From: JAUMWX01 sp023394215
GTDB lineage: Bacteria; Bacillota; Clostridia; Tissierellales; Peptoniphilaceae
Reading direction: 5' to 3' (one strand)
Length of the DNA: 64,000 bases
Assembly (NCBI GenBank): GCA_050313995.1
Contig: JBNPMM010000001.1
Shown here in pieces: positions 36,401-44,094 of the stretch. The position numbers and the translations under genes are program-made. Positions within the stretch are counted from its first letter, which is position 1; every line of letters begins with the position of its first letter. The notes beneath the pieces are model-generated. The model was not told where the DNA came from. It made no database searches and saw only the letters and a list, made by a program, of their open reading frames with translations.

Positions 36401-36675
36401 TGATAACTGCCGGGCAACAATTTTTGCCTTGTGGTAAAAATATTATTTTCTCCCTTTTCCAAAAGGATGCTATCCGTATTCCACGAATTCATAGTTCCCG
36501 CTAAAGCAACCCTTTTCGTCTTTACATCTCCTTTATAAGAAAATATTGTAAGACCATTTTCCGTAACAGGAGTCACGGCTTCAGCCTTTGCCTTAAGCAT
36601 ATTTACAGGCAATAGGCCTATAAGCATGGCAAAGACCAATAAAAGAGATATAACTTTTCTTAACTGACTTCTCAT
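30469..36675 (-). CDS. Wall-anchored amylopullulanase with two GH13 catalytic domains
   Basis: 2068 residues. A signal peptide (1-32) is followed by a CBM48-like starch-binding module (about 40-105) and an Ig-like stretch. Two pullulanase-type CBM41 modules (about 200-410, with MSWDMWIFGDGLDG and WNLWIWSSGLSDG) come next. The first GH13 domain (about 620-1030) has nucleophile DYFRVDTVKH, acid LIGEYYGG and FLSSHDEDGF. A third CBM41 follows (NGNWALWVWNKEP), then a pullulanase domain with FNWGYDPVNYN, DGFRFDLMGILD, ILGEGWSMG and YVEAHDNYTVWD. The end has an InlB-type repeat (near 1930-2000), KPND repeats, and NPITGD plus a hydrophobic tail: a sortase signal. The pair should cut alpha-1,4 and alpha-1,6 bonds of glycogen or starch at the cell surface. 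Confidence 0.92.
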   Translation of the reverse strand: MRSQLRKVISLLLVFAMLIGLLPVNMLKAKAEAVTPVTENGLTIFSYKGDVKTKRVALAGTMNSWNTDSILLEKGENNIFTTRQKLLPGSYQYKFVIDGKWMDGENLTYVVQGLKIKAQDNVEVGSSLILSAVNVDGEANETGVNPTYSLKEAVSGVSIEGNKLVVSREAVAGKVVVVADYNGSRAEKEITIQSQMYEYIINYKRNDGKHMSWDMWIFGDGLDGSAYKFISEVNGYAQARIKLALKEISVITRPGDWTTQDATKKVGVKNGNSVEVWLVAGDENVYYENPDNQETPKARQIQVNYKRPEADYEGWNLWIWSSGLSDGRQDFKNGVANFPISKDATNVGFIVRKSIPGNDWAEREPNNQQIDRTIVTDPKALEKTTKVFINRGETDFHTVPYLKGPEVKDGKIDFYYRDIDLYEADRMGSIQGVKINIEKKNLKTDEKVNLGSFDMEYIELDQRYRYSLENPERGFDYIYTFDVTRDGNVTRKNDVSNEIEGKSYVRLADTKIGVKASLNMPQVKAGDSFVVRLSLDNPENHELKEAYVDAGDLGQGKISMPLDLLTQNVAVDIGAELGDKTLSVVVVDKYDVKHSDTVRVKVVASEDSDKKIVWDEEIIYFLLTDRFFDGDKSNNDPTSNGSYDLDSIDAYHGGDFQGIIDKVDYLKKLGVTTVWITPIVDNIENNLSNNGGKSYGYHGYWAEDFTRVENRLGNVETLKKLIDVLHDNGMKLMIDVVLNHPGYDTKNNSNFAGMTRAASGLNDVTMELSGLPDFKTEDPEVSKKLVEWQTDWLSKLRTDKGNSVDYFRVDTVKHVEHDTWKEFKNALVEKNPSFKLIGEYYGGSVDSNGGYLANGMMDSILDFEFKNLADRFIKGDIAGVEARLAQRNAKISYNYGLGSFLSSHDEDGFMATKINGNENLQKVAASLQMTAKGNPVIYYGEEIGQSAPYAGNQNRRDFDWTKIENNSLLSHYQKITNLRREHASIFARGDRKSLYADGSVSAFTRSYKGETIFVGLNVSDSERKVTIDLDKNLGNKLLDKFNENREFTAKGGKVQIIIPASSKGGTGVFVPQTDPNLGEDEERKVIFHFDDPDNGNWALWVWNKEPEGNGAEYKFTANDDFGKLAQIGIADDVKKIGFLVKGPNWEKDIEFDRFVDIDENPKHIWIRAKDETVYLNKPIKLEDEEMAIKTFTIDKFREATVKTNKDVDLQLMKNSYELLLDDQNINDKVLSIEAKQGNIGASKEFVIKFKEDLPLERTLKLSFKQNVDGKEITLRGSASVGSVVATDEFDQKYAYDGRLGNMIVDGDTVFKVWAPTSMGVDLVLFENGQVKQIIPMTAEEKGVYSHKISGDLTGKEYMYDVHFVDKTNRTVDPYARAVSVNGERSVVATPKPSSVENPKGSDMKNPIIYELHVRDYSIAENSGMKNKGNFLALTEKGSKADNGQITGLDYLKSLGVTHIQLLPIYDYSKNSVDELNDSEKFNWGYDPVNYNAIEGSYSSDPTNPFNRIEELQNTIDTLHQNGLGVIMDVVYNHVASAAEHAFTQIVPGYYFRIDENGKYRNGTGVGNEIASERAMVRNYIVDSTKFWAETYKLDGFRFDLMGILDVETMNRVYEEAVKINPNFYILGEGWSMGYHPKGDGADQRNANRTPNLAFFSDSIRDKIRGNNDPGIGYVNGASGLEKSLIHLIQAYGEDTKTYTHPKQVIQYVEAHDNYTVWDQLSKTLPNESPENLMKRLKIATAMPLLSFGTPFIHAGQEWARTKGGDHNSYKSPDEVNRFDWDRVLANNQNVEYVRQLIKIRKNYGHIFNIDDYKKVYDIFETKYDGLGGVAFKLENADEDIYVGHNIGSDSIDLTVENGKYLVLVKDQAAKASGLEIVEVKDGKIQIGPLSSLVIVATKLEKLPEEAEEPQDPGQDPAENPKKALIKFDLAGGRLKGQEGQLILNYTVGDIIKMPEAPTKEGYKFTYWKGSKYYPGDSYTIVGDHTFVAQWEKLDGKTDNITEAQDKEKPDGGKVDDIKPNDTKPNDIKPKDDKNPITGDLGIGLYAVTATIAIAAAAYISKKKEYLNK

Positions 36676-36704
36676 TTTGTTCTCCTTTGACTAATTTTGA
36701 ACTT

Positions 36705-36733
36705 ATTATATTATGAAAACGTCGGTATGTAAA
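36705..36733 (-). promoter_or_regulatory. Promoter of the amylopullulanase with a cre-like site over the -35 box
   Basis: On the minus strand TTTACA (36728-36733), 17 bases, TATAAT (36705-36710). The plus-strand sequence TGTAAACGGTTCCA (36728-36741) fits the cre consensus at all but one informative position, so CcpA or another LacI-family protein probably controls it. Confidence 0.55.
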
Positions 36734-36839
36734 CGGTTCCAAAATTTTACTAACTTAAATTACAACAAACAGGATACTATATTAATAATTTTTAACAAAA
36801 TAAAGTTTTCAGTGATATTTTCATAACACATCGTCAAGA

Positions 36840-36868
36840 TTGACTTTTATACCTTTAGGGTCTACAAT
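36840..36868 (+). promoter_or_regulatory. Promoter of the ECF S-component gene
   Basis: TTGACT (36840-36845), 17 bases, TACAAT (36863-36868), about 40 bases before the ATG. The leader is too short for a riboswitch. Nothing else is recognisable in 36742-36839. Confidence 0.6.
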
Positions 36869-36908
36869 TTTAAGTATGTCTGAAATTTTAATTCTTGGAG
36901 GTAAAATT

Positions 36909-37505
36909 ATGAAAAATGAAAAGATAAATAAACTTACCCAAACAGCTATACTTGCTGCCCTATGTTTTGTTACATTTACATTTTTACAAATTAAAATACC
37001 CGTTCCCGGAGGTGATGCCACTTCCATACATTTCGGAAATATATTTTTAGTATTGGCAGCCCTTCTTTTGGGAGGCTTATATGGCGGTCTTGCCGGAGCG
37101 ATAGGCATGACAATTGCCGATATCATGGACCCGGTCTATATCTTGGTAGCTCCGAAAACCTTCGTCCTAAAATTATGTATAGGCTTAATTATAGGCACAA
37201 TAGCCCATAAATATGCAAAAATAAATCAAACAAATGACAAAAAATATATCATGAAATACGCCCTTATAGCATCCGTAGCCGGAATGGCTTTCAACGTATT
37301 TGCCGATCCTTTTGTAGGATACTTTTACAAAATATATATCCTTGGGCAACCTGCCAGCATGGCAAAAATCCTTGCAAAACTTAGTGCAGGCGTCACTTTC
37401 TTCAACGCCATCACAACCGTAATCTTTGCCAACATCATATATATGGCATTAAGACCGGTGCTTATAAAAAACTCCATGCTTATAGGCTATGATGTAAATA
37501 AGTAA
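36909..37505 (+). CDS. ECF transporter S component (vitamin uptake)
   Basis: A 198-residue membrane protein starting at the ATG at 36909 (TTGGAGG upstream); the frame opens 23 codons earlier without a ribosome site. Six hydrophobic segments are visible. The first pair carries TAILAALCFVTFTFLQIKIP, then GGDATSIHFGNIFLVLAALL and GGLYGGLAGAIGMTIADIMD, the pattern of the S-component family that includes the pyridoxine/hydroxymethylpyrimidine-type and riboflavin-type binders. It would capture a vitamin and pair with a shared EcfAAT module encoded elsewhere. No riboswitch and no neighbouring pathway gene identify the vitamin. Confidence 0.82.
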   Translation: MKNEKINKLTQTAILAALCFVTFTFLQIKIPVPGGDATSIHFGNIFLVLAALLLGGLYGGLAGAIGMTIADIMDPVYILVAPKTFVLKLCIGLIIGTIAHKYAKINQTNDKKYIMKYALIASVAGMAFNVFADPFVGYFYKIYILGQPASMAKILAKLSAGVTFFNAITTVIFANIIYMALRPVLIKNSMLIGYDVNK

Positions 37506-37535
37506 TTAAATTATGGAAGTTTATAAAAATTTCAT

Positions 37536-37607
37536 AAAAAAGCACGCTCTTTATCGGTAATGTGTATACAAAATTTTAACCACATACCAATAACTTGCGT
37601 GCTTTTT
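37536..37607. terminator. Branched bidirectional terminator after the ECF gene
   Basis: AAAAAAGCACGC (37536-37547) pairs with GCGTGCTTTTT (37597-37607). An inner stem, GGTA-TGTG with CACA-TACC (37556-37564, 37581-37588), makes a bulged double hairpin. It lies between the convergent ECF and radical SAM genes. Confidence 0.65.
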
Positions 37608-37677
37608 ATATCTAAGCAGTTTTATCTTACAAGCAATAAATTTAATAAAAACGGGTCTGTTTCCCGACCCCCTATCC

Positions 37678-38556
37678 TCAAACCATATCAAACATATTCA
37701 GCTGATTCGAAATTACCCTTTCCTCAAAAGAGTGAAGATAATTAAATATCTCCCTATTATCATGAACTATCTTATTTTCCCTGCAAAATTTATGGAAAAT
37801 GGGCATTAAGACACCTGTTTTGGGACTATCAATTATATAACTCTTACCATACCTTTTTATATAAATTTCTTTAAGTTTAGGAAAATCTTTATCAAGTTGA
37901 GCATAAAAATATTCCCTGTTTCCTTCTCTTAAGGTAAGACCCATCCCAAAACACAATATGCCATGAACGCTTGCTTCCTTACAATAATTTAATATTCCGA
38001 GAAGATTTTCCTCAGTGTCATTGATAAAGGGAAGGATTGGTGTCAACCAAACCACGGTCGGTATACCTGCATCTCTCAAGATTTTAAGTGCCTCAAACCG
38101 CTCTTTTGTTGTTGAAACATTAGGCTCGACCTTTTTACAAAGAGCTTCATCGTAGGTAGTTAAGGTCATTTGAATAACACATTTTGCCCTTTTATTTATG
38201 GCTTCAAAAAGATCCAAGTCCCTCAAAAGATTTGCGGATTTAGTTATAAGGCTAAGCCCGAAACCATGCTTCAATATTATTTCAAGGGCCCCTCGGGTAT
38301 ACTTAAGTTTAAGTTCTTCAGGTATATATGGGTCTGTCATTGAGCCCATCCCCACCATACACTTTTTTCTCCTTTTTCCAAGCGCATCATCTAAAAGTTT
38401 AAGACTGTTCTCCTTTACTTCCACATCTTCAAATCTGTGCTCCATCCTATAGCACTTGCTTCTGGAATCACAATAAATACAACCGTGAGTGCATCCTCTG
38501 AATAAATTCATTCCGTTTTTAGCTGATAAAATTCCCTTTACGCTTGCAAAATGCAT
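37678..38556 (-). CDS. SPL-family radical SAM protein
   Basis: 292 residues. The radical SAM cluster motif is CTHGCIYC (CX3CX2C) near residue 22, followed by DSRSKCYRM. MGSMTDPYIPEE near 71 and LITKSANLLRDLDLFEAI near 98 are typical of the spore photoproduct lyase-like (Rv2578c/SplB) group. It binds a 4Fe-4S cluster and SAM. True SplB repairs spore photoproduct in sporulating species, but this family has many short members in non-sporulating bacteria with unknown substrates. No partner gene is adjacent, and a convergent ECF gene lies downstream. Confidence 0.82.
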   Translation of the reverse strand: MHFASVKGILSAKNGMNLFRGCTHGCIYCDSRSKCYRMEHRFEDVEVKENSLKLLDDALGKRRKKCMVGMGSMTDPYIPEELKLKYTRGALEIILKHGFGLSLITKSANLLRDLDLFEAINKRAKCVIQMTLTTYDEALCKKVEPNVSTTKERFEALKILRDAGIPTVVWLTPILPFINDTEENLLGILNYCKEASVHGILCFGMGLTLREGNREYFYAQLDKDFPKLKEIYIKRYGKSYIIDSPKTGVLMPIFHKFCRENKIVHDNREIFNYLHSFEERVISNQLNMFDMV

Positions 38557-38702
38557 AGAAACCCCTCTAAATAAATTAAGTTAATACTTTTATTATTATA
38601 CTCCAAGATTTTAAATATTAGAATCAAACAAGTATGCTTTTAAGATAGGTATAAACTGTTAAATAATCCCTTTAACATATCTCATACACCTTTAGAATAC
38701 AC

Positions 38703-38727
38703 CAAAAGAGGCTATCTCTCGATAGCC
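38703..38727 (-). terminator. Terminator of the GH30 gene
   Basis: GGCTATC (38710-38716) pairs with GATAGCC (38721-38727); on the minus strand the hairpin is followed by TCTTTT. Confidence 0.7.
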
Positions 38728-38734
38728 CCTTGTT

Positions 38735-40687
38735 TTACTTACCTATATTTATTTGGGCCTCATAGATTGAATAACCGTATCTGTTATTTCTCTCTAAGCC
38801 CTGCATTCTAACATATTTTCCTATCACGGGCTCAAAATCAATATTCAAATTTCTATCAATATTTTGACCCCTGTCAAAAGCCTTAACAGCAGTGAAATTC
38901 ACACCGTCATCAGAAACCTGAATTTCAAACTTTGAATCATAGCCGCACTCAAAATTGATTTTAAGTCCTGTTATAACGGATCTTGCGGATAATTCAAAAG
39001 TGATACTTTCCTTATCCTTCCAATCACTCGCCCATCTGGTCCTGTTTGTACCGTCTATGGCAGATACTGCCCTGTAGTTTTTAATAGGATTTCTCTCATA
39101 ACTTGTAGCTATAGCCCTTGCCGGACTTACACTCACGATTTCATTTACCAATATCTCATCGCTCGGCGTATAATCGTTTTTATACTTCAAGGTTGTTATT
39201 GAATGAGGTTTTAGCTCAACAGAAACACTCCTGTCCTCATCTATTACTTCCAAATTAATATAATCATCTGTAACATTACCCATCAAGACTGAAATATTTC
39301 CTTCTCCATCCTCAACAACAGTCTTAGGAATGTTCAAATCGGTCACTGAACCTATGGATACCGTACCCGGTTGAACGGTCCTGCTTATTTGCTTTAATAC
39401 ATAATATGAAGGTTGATAGTAAACACTGATTCCGTCTGTCATAACAGGTGCATGGCATTGATTAATTACTCCTTGAGTCGGTCCCCCATCCATATCTAAA
39501 ACAAGATTCCAGTCAATCCAACTTTTTACACCATGATCGAAATCATTTAAAATATCATAAGTATATCTGTCAGCAGGCTCATAGCTGCCAAACCAAGGTC
39601 CTTTTTCCTGACACGCCTCTGTCGCATGAAGTTCTATCTCCGGATACTTGGCCTTAATAGTATCCAATGAATAAAAGTCTTCAGACCACATAGGCTTTCC
39701 TGCCAATTCATGCCAAACATCTCCTGCATACCAGTGAAAAGCTATTCCGTCAATATATTTTCTTGCGTTCGGATTACTTAAAACCCCGTCATTAAATTTA
39801 ATGAAGCCGTCTTTGTGCATAGGATCATTTCCCTTGTCCCAGTCCCAAATCAAAAGCTTAGGATCAAGTCCGTTTTTTTCCAGAGTAGGTCCCAAATAAT
39901 TAGACACAAAATCGACAGTCTGATTTATAGTCCATGTTGCAGCTTCCCACTTAGGGTTGTTTTGGCTTTCATTCTGCATTGAAAGAGAATAAACATCGAT
40001 TCCCTCTTCCTTGTATGCTTGAATATATTTCACAAAATAATCTGCATAACTTTGATAATATTGAGGAAGCACTGAATTGTCAATTATGCCCAAACCGGCA
40101 GTTCCTGTTTGCCCCCTTCTGACACCCGACTTTTTCATCCAAGCTGGCGGTGCCCATGGAGCAGCGAAAAATTTAACATCAGGTCTTCTTTGCATAATCC
40201 TGTGCAAGGCAGGTATGATGTAATCCTTGTCGCCCTTTATAGTAAATGCTTCCAAATTTTCATCCGGATAAGTCGTATCGTTATAGCTATATTGTTTAAC
40301 TGAAAAATCAGCCGACCCGATACTTGATCTTGTTAATGAATAATTTGAACCGTCTTCTCCAAAATAAGCATCAAAAATCTCCTCTTGCTTTTCAGGGCTT
40401 AACTTGGAAATGTTATAGGCCGCCGACTCGGTAATAGCCCCACCGACCCCTAAAAATTCCTGTCTTTTATCATCTTTGTTAACCCTTAAATAATTCTTGT
40501 TGATTGTGGCACTCGCCTTCTTAAAAGGTAAATTTTCCATTTTCCTATATTGATCACCCGCTGAAGAGCTTACAATAACCTCAGCCTCCCCATACTCAGC
40601 CTCGGCCCTAACAGCTTTGGGCACTGAAACTACAATCATACAAGCTGATAATCCGATTGCCAGCAATTTAGAAAAATTCTTACCCAT
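38735..40687 (-). CDS. Secreted GH30 glycoside hydrolase with a C-terminal CBM32
   Basis: 650 residues with a signal peptide (1-28, ending around VRAEAE). The GH30 barrel covers about 55-420: FLGVGGAITESAAY near 77, FFAAPWAPPAWMKKSG near 175, acid/base Glu in SLSMQNESQNNP near 237, and nucleophile Glu in ELHATEACQEKG near 353. A beta domain follows. The last 130 residues (ISARAIATSYERNP-like start, RWASDWKDKESITFEL, EIQVSDDGVNFTAV) are an F5/8 type C/CBM32 sugar-binding module. Related enzymes are glucosylceramidases, beta-1,6-glucanases or beta-xylosidases. Together with the amylopullulanase it suggests degradation of host or diet glycans outside the cell. No cell-wall anchor is visible. Confidence 0.87.
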   Translation of the reverse strand: MGKNFSKLLAIGLSACMIVVSVPKAVRAEAEYGEAEVIVSSSAGDQYRKMENLPFKKASATINKNYLRVNKDDKRQEFLGVGGAITESAAYNISKLSPEKQEEIFDAYFGEDGSNYSLTRSSIGSADFSVKQYSYNDTTYPDENLEAFTIKGDKDYIIPALHRIMQRRPDVKFFAAPWAPPAWMKKSGVRRGQTGTAGLGIIDNSVLPQYYQSYADYFVKYIQAYKEEGIDVYSLSMQNESQNNPKWEAATWTINQTVDFVSNYLGPTLEKNGLDPKLLIWDWDKGNDPMHKDGFIKFNDGVLSNPNARKYIDGIAFHWYAGDVWHELAGKPMWSEDFYSLDTIKAKYPEIELHATEACQEKGPWFGSYEPADRYTYDILNDFDHGVKSWIDWNLVLDMDGGPTQGVINQCHAPVMTDGISVYYQPSYYVLKQISRTVQPGTVSIGSVTDLNIPKTVVEDGEGNISVLMGNVTDDYINLEVIDEDRSVSVELKPHSITTLKYKNDYTPSDEILVNEIVSVSPARAIATSYERNPIKNYRAVSAIDGTNRTRWASDWKDKESITFELSARSVITGLKINFECGYDSKFEIQVSDDGVNFTAVKAFDRGQNIDRNLNIDFEPVIGKYVRMQGLERNNRYGYSIYEAQINIGK

Positions 40688-40730
40688 ACACTCCTCCTGA
40701 AATATATAATAACTTTTATTACAATAATAA

Positions 40731-40746
40731 ATACAAACGATTGTAT
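40731..40746. promoter_or_regulatory. LacI-type operator candidate upstream of the GH30 gene
   Basis: ATACAA-ACGA-TTGTAT with a central CG, a palindrome of LacI-family shape, 44 bases upstream of the ATG. It is the only feature seen in the gap 40688-40871 apart from the GH30 ribosome site. Confidence 0.45.
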
Positions 40747-40871
40747 ATAATTATTTTAATATCACAAACCTATTATATAACCTGAGAATATATGTTTCAA
40801 GATTTTTTGAAAACATTTTCTCCAAATCTTTAGTTATTTTAAAATCCAAGCTTAAGCCGATTTCTTCACGC

Positions 40872-42092
40872 CTATCTAATTCCATATTTTTCAATAATGT
40901 AATCCATATCCTTATCACCTCTACCGGATAGATTTATAAGTATGGAACCCTTTCCCATGATCTTAGCAAGCTTGATTCCGTAAGCTACGGCATGAGAACT
41001 TTCAATCGCCGGGATAATCCCCTCCATACGGGAAAGTTCAAAAAATGCATCAACAGTTTCCTCATCTGTAACCCCGTCGTACTTAACCCTACCAATATCA
41101 TGTAAAAATGCGTGCTCAGGTCCGCTTGAAGGATAATCAAGCCCTGATGCCACGGAATAAACCGGAGCAGGCTCTCCATTATCATCCTTAAGCATAATAC
41201 TGTTAAACCCGTGCATAATACCTTCTTCCCCATAGGTAAGGCTGGCAGCATGATCGCCCATTTTATTACCCCTGCCGAAAGGTTCAACTCCGTAAATAGC
41301 AACCGGATCGTTCAAAAAGCCGGAGAATATTCCCATGGCATTGGATCCTCCTCCCACGCATGCCACAAGAGCGTCAGGAAGCTCTCCGGTCATATCAATA
41401 AACTGTTCCCTGGCTTCAACGCCCACAATGCTCTGAAAATCTCTTACCATCATAGGAAAAGGATGGGGGCCCACAACTGAGCCTATACAATATATGGCTT
41501 CTTTATACTCTCTACAATATGCCGTAAACGCCGCATCTACCGCTTCTTTTAAAGTTTGAAGCCCATCTGTCACTTCAACAACCCTTGCCCCAAGAATTTT
41601 CATTCTTGCTACATTAGGTGCCTGCTTCTTAATATCTACCGCTCCCATATAAATATCGCATTCCAAACCGAAATAAGCTGCGGCCGTTGCCAAAGCCACT
41701 CCGTGCTGTCCCGCTCCCGTCTCGGCAATTACCTTCTTTTTACCCATGTATTTGGCAAGCAAAACCTCCCCCATACAATGGTTAAGCTTATGAGCTCCCG
41801 TATGATTTAAGTCCTCACGCTTAACATAAAGCTGAACTCCTGTCCCCAACTTATCCGATAACCTCGCAAGATGAGAAATCGGCGTAGGTCTGCCTTGAAA
41901 CTCCTTGCGAATACGCCTCAACTCGCTTATAAACTTCCTCGATTTGCAAATAATCTGATAAGCCTCGCTAATCTCATCCATGGCAGCCCTAAGCTCAGAT
42001 GGGATATAGGCCCCTCCGTACTTGCCAAAATAGCCGTCCTTATCAGGATAATTTTTAAAATAAGTGTCAAATTCTATACCATTAATCTTCAT
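40872..42092 (-). CDS. trpB: Tryptophan synthase beta chain
   Basis: 406 residues from the ATG at 42092 with GGAGGAG upstream; the frame extends five codons further. Canonical TrpB features: [14 protein letters not shown] near 20, the PLP lysine in [15 protein letters not shown] near 90, [17 protein letters not shown] near 112, [20 protein letters not shown] near 135, the phosphate-binding [13 protein letters not shown] near 235, and [14 protein letters not shown] near 305. It condenses indole and serine to tryptophan. No trpA or other trp gene is adjacent, so it may use indole from outside or act with TrpA encoded elsewhere. Expression is under a tryptophan T-box. Confidence 0.93.
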   Translation of the reverse strand: MKINGIEFDTYFKNYPDKDGYFGKYGGAYIPSELRAAMDEISEAYQIICKSRKFISELRRIRKEFQGRPTPISHLARLSDKLGTGVQLYVKREDLNHTGAHKLNHCMGEVLLAKYMGKKKVIAETGAGQHGVALATAAAYFGLECDIYMGAVDIKKQAPNVARMKILGARVVEVTDGLQTLKEAVDAAFTAYCREYKEAIYCIGSVVGPHPFPMMVRDFQSIVGVEAREQFIDMTGELPDALVACVGGGSNAMGIFSGFLNDPVAIYGVEPFGRGNKMGDHAASLTYGEEGIMHGFNSIMLKDDNGEPAPVYSVASGLDYPSSGPEHAFLHDIGRVKYDGVTDEETVDAFFELSRMEGIIPAIESSHAVAYGIKLAKIMGKGSILINLSGRGDKDMDYIIEKYGIR

Positions 42093-42187
42093 TTCTATCT
42101 CCTCCAAATTTTTAATCCTTCAATCACTTAAAACTTTAACCTGCTTGGCGCAAGCGCCATTTTTTATCTACAAACATGTCCACTCCT

Positions 42188-42226
42188 AAAAAAGCCCTCG
42201 ACACACGCTCTTGTCAAAGGCTTTTT
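42188..42226 (-). terminator. Second terminator between the T-box and trpB
   Basis: GCC-TTTGACA pairs with TGTCGAG-GGC on the minus strand, with a T6 run after it and an A5 run before it. Its sequence resembles the T-box terminator at 42304-42341. A separate GGCGCAAGCGCC hairpin lies at about 42150-42162. Confidence 0.6.
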
Positions 42227-42303
42227 AAAACTTAAACCTGCTAAGCTTATGACCCCTTTAAACCATCGCAAGAATTTACCCTACAATTTATCTTAAGCCC
42301 AAT

Positions 42304-42600
42304 AAAAAACGCCCTTGACAGAAATACACATCCTGTCAAGGACGAATAAGTACAATAAATATACCACTATCCGCGGTGCCACCTTGATTCACGAAAATAA
42401 CTCGTGCCCTTAGCGAGATACCATCATATCTCCGACAACTGACGTATGCCCCACGTTGCAGAATACTCCGGAAATCCTCCGTTTGACTGCACCCTCAACG
42501 GTCCATTTGACAACTTGTTTCTTACCCGACTCTCAGCACCACGGGCTCTCTGTAAAGGCATCATCGCCGTTATCTCCGCTTCAACGGTTTAATATAATTT
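42304..42600 (-). ncRNA. Tryptophan T-box leader (tRNA-sensing riboswitch)
   Basis: On the minus strand the conserved T-box bases AAGGTGGCACCGCGG occur at about 42371-42385, followed by a terminator hairpin (CCTTGACAG/CTGTCAAGG, 42313-42341) with a T6 run. The Stem I region at 42500-42600 contains the GAGATAACGGCGATGATGCC and GAGAGCCCGTGGTGCTGAGAG stretches typical of T-boxes. The specifier is probably TGG (42505-42503) followed by A, i.e. Trp. Uncharged tRNA-Trp would stabilise the antiterminator and allow trpB expression. Confidence 0.92.
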
Positions 42601-42606
42601 TTTCAT

Positions 42607-42636
42607 ATTATCACTCATAAAAGGGTTACTTGTCAA
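42607..42636 (-). promoter_or_regulatory. Promoter of the T-box/trpB transcript
   Basis: TTGACA (42636-42631), 18 bases, GATAAT (42612-42607) on the minus strand; start near 42600. Confidence 0.7.
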
Positions 42637-42730
42637 GTTTTTTATTTAGTGCTTAAAAATCTGTTTGGTAAGATGATAGTCGCATTTATTAAAATGGTGC
42701 AATTACCAACTAAACACATAAATAATCCAA

Positions 42731-42820
42731 TCATACATATTCCTCAGCATCTAAAAAGTACGTTCTTAAATCAACATCAGCTCTCATCCCGTTTTGATAG
42801 ATACAAATATTGCTATACAT
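42731..42820 (-). CDS. Small ORF overlapping the helicase remnant (29 residues)
   Basis: The ATG at 42820 overlaps the helicase stop (ATGTATAG) and the frame runs 29 codons, ending LRTYFLDAEEYV. The overlap suggests translational coupling to the helicase, but no ribosome site or homology is recognisable. It may be a remnant of a downstream island gene. The rest of 42637-42730 contains only a loose TTGGTAA/TTACCAA inverted repeat. Confidence 0.2.
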   Translation of the reverse strand: MYSNICIYQNGMRADVDLRTYFLDAEEYV

Positions 42821-44094
42821 TATTATAGTCTATTATATCTATCAGCTCAGGAATAAAATCTTCAAAAGACCTTCTATTTTTCCAATCATCTATATTGCCT
42901 ATAAATGCTATTCTATACTTTGCTCTCGTAGCCGCCACATTAAGTATATTGGCCTTTTTCACCACCCAATTCATAGCACCTGCACTTTGACTCGAGCATC
43001 CCAATACAAACAATACTTCATTAGCATCTTTACCCTGAAAAGTATGTACTGTTCCTACGCAATTTTTAGTCCATTTATTTATAACATCAATATTTCCCAC
43101 TTTTGCCGAAAAATAATTAATTATAAATTTACGCATTGATTGAGCTACTGTTCTAAAAGGTGTAATTATAAAAATCTTATCATCAGTTTCAAACAAATTG
43201 CCATATATATCCAATGCATCTTCTATTAGCTTGCATACCATAATAGCTTGATTCTTTACAAAATGATTTTTGGAACCTTCCTCTTCCCCTTTAACATTTA
43301 TCCAGCCTGATTTTTTTATAAGAAATGTTTGTTCCGGCATCAAATACTCTTCCTTTTTATTCGTTTTATTAAACATTCTATTATCATAAGAAATCATATT
43401 TGAAATAGAAAACATGGGTTCTATGCATCTCCTATGAACAACAAGAGGACAGCCTACTCGTCTTTCTCCAATCATTCCGTTAAACTCGTTTATATTATCA
43501 GCAAAAGTTTGAACTGAATTTTCCATCAATTTATATAAATTTGGTACGCCTGCATTGTCTGCAAGCATATCAATTAATACTTGGGGAATTGTTACAATAG
43601 GCTCAACCTGTAACGGATCCCCAACAACAATTGCCCTCTTTGTCCTATAGAGTGCTCCCAATGCGGACTGCGGAGTAGCCTGTCCTGATTCATCAACGAT
43701 AAGCATGCCTAAACTCTTATTCCCCGCATGTTTTAAAAATCTTCCTATTGATGCAAATGTAGAAGATAAAACAGGTATCACAATCGATAAAGAATTAAAT
43801 AAATGCGAAAACATCTCTTTTTTCTCTACGTCTTTGTATTTTCCATTAACATACCCCTCATAGACAAATAAATTCCTTTTTATATATGGTGAATTTAAAA
43901 TAAATGCCTTTCGCACTTGTAAAGAAGCATAAAATAATTCTTCTCTGGCTGTATCATATTCATCGAACACCCATGGACAAGCACTTTGTGAATTCTCATT
44001 TTCTTTGATTTTTTCATAAAAATCTATACCCGGTAAATTATTTCTGTACTTGCTTTTCAAAGATCCTTTATCTCCATATACTTTTTCATTAAGT
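42813..44094 (-). pseudogene. SF1 DNA/RNA helicase, C-terminal remnant
   Basis: The frame is open from a recombination junction at 44094 to the stop at 42813, about 426 residues. It contains the C-terminal half of a Dna2/Upf1-like superfamily 1 helicase: LGMLIVDESGQATPQSALGA (motif II DE), AIVVGDPLQVEPI (motif III), a motif IV region IFIITPFRTVAQSM, GTVHTFQGKDANEVLFVLG (motif V), and NVAATRAKYRIAFIG (motif VI). The Walker A motif and everything N-terminal to it are missing. At 44095 the sequence switches directly to the inside of an XRE gene read in the other direction. It is a deletion product and cannot be an active helicase. Confidence 0.85.

Noticed and set aside
36734..36908. Vitamin riboswitch upstream of the ECF S component
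   Set aside because: The best promoter at 36840-36868 leaves a leader of about 35 bases, and no known riboswitch core is visible upstream of it.
36821..37126. 101-residue minus-strand ORF opposite the ECF gene
   Set aside because: Antisense shadow of the first membrane helices; no ribosome site or family pattern.
42731..42820. Known small toxin or antitoxin
   Set aside because: The 29-residue ORF has no recognisable motif and no partner; I list it only as a weak ORF.
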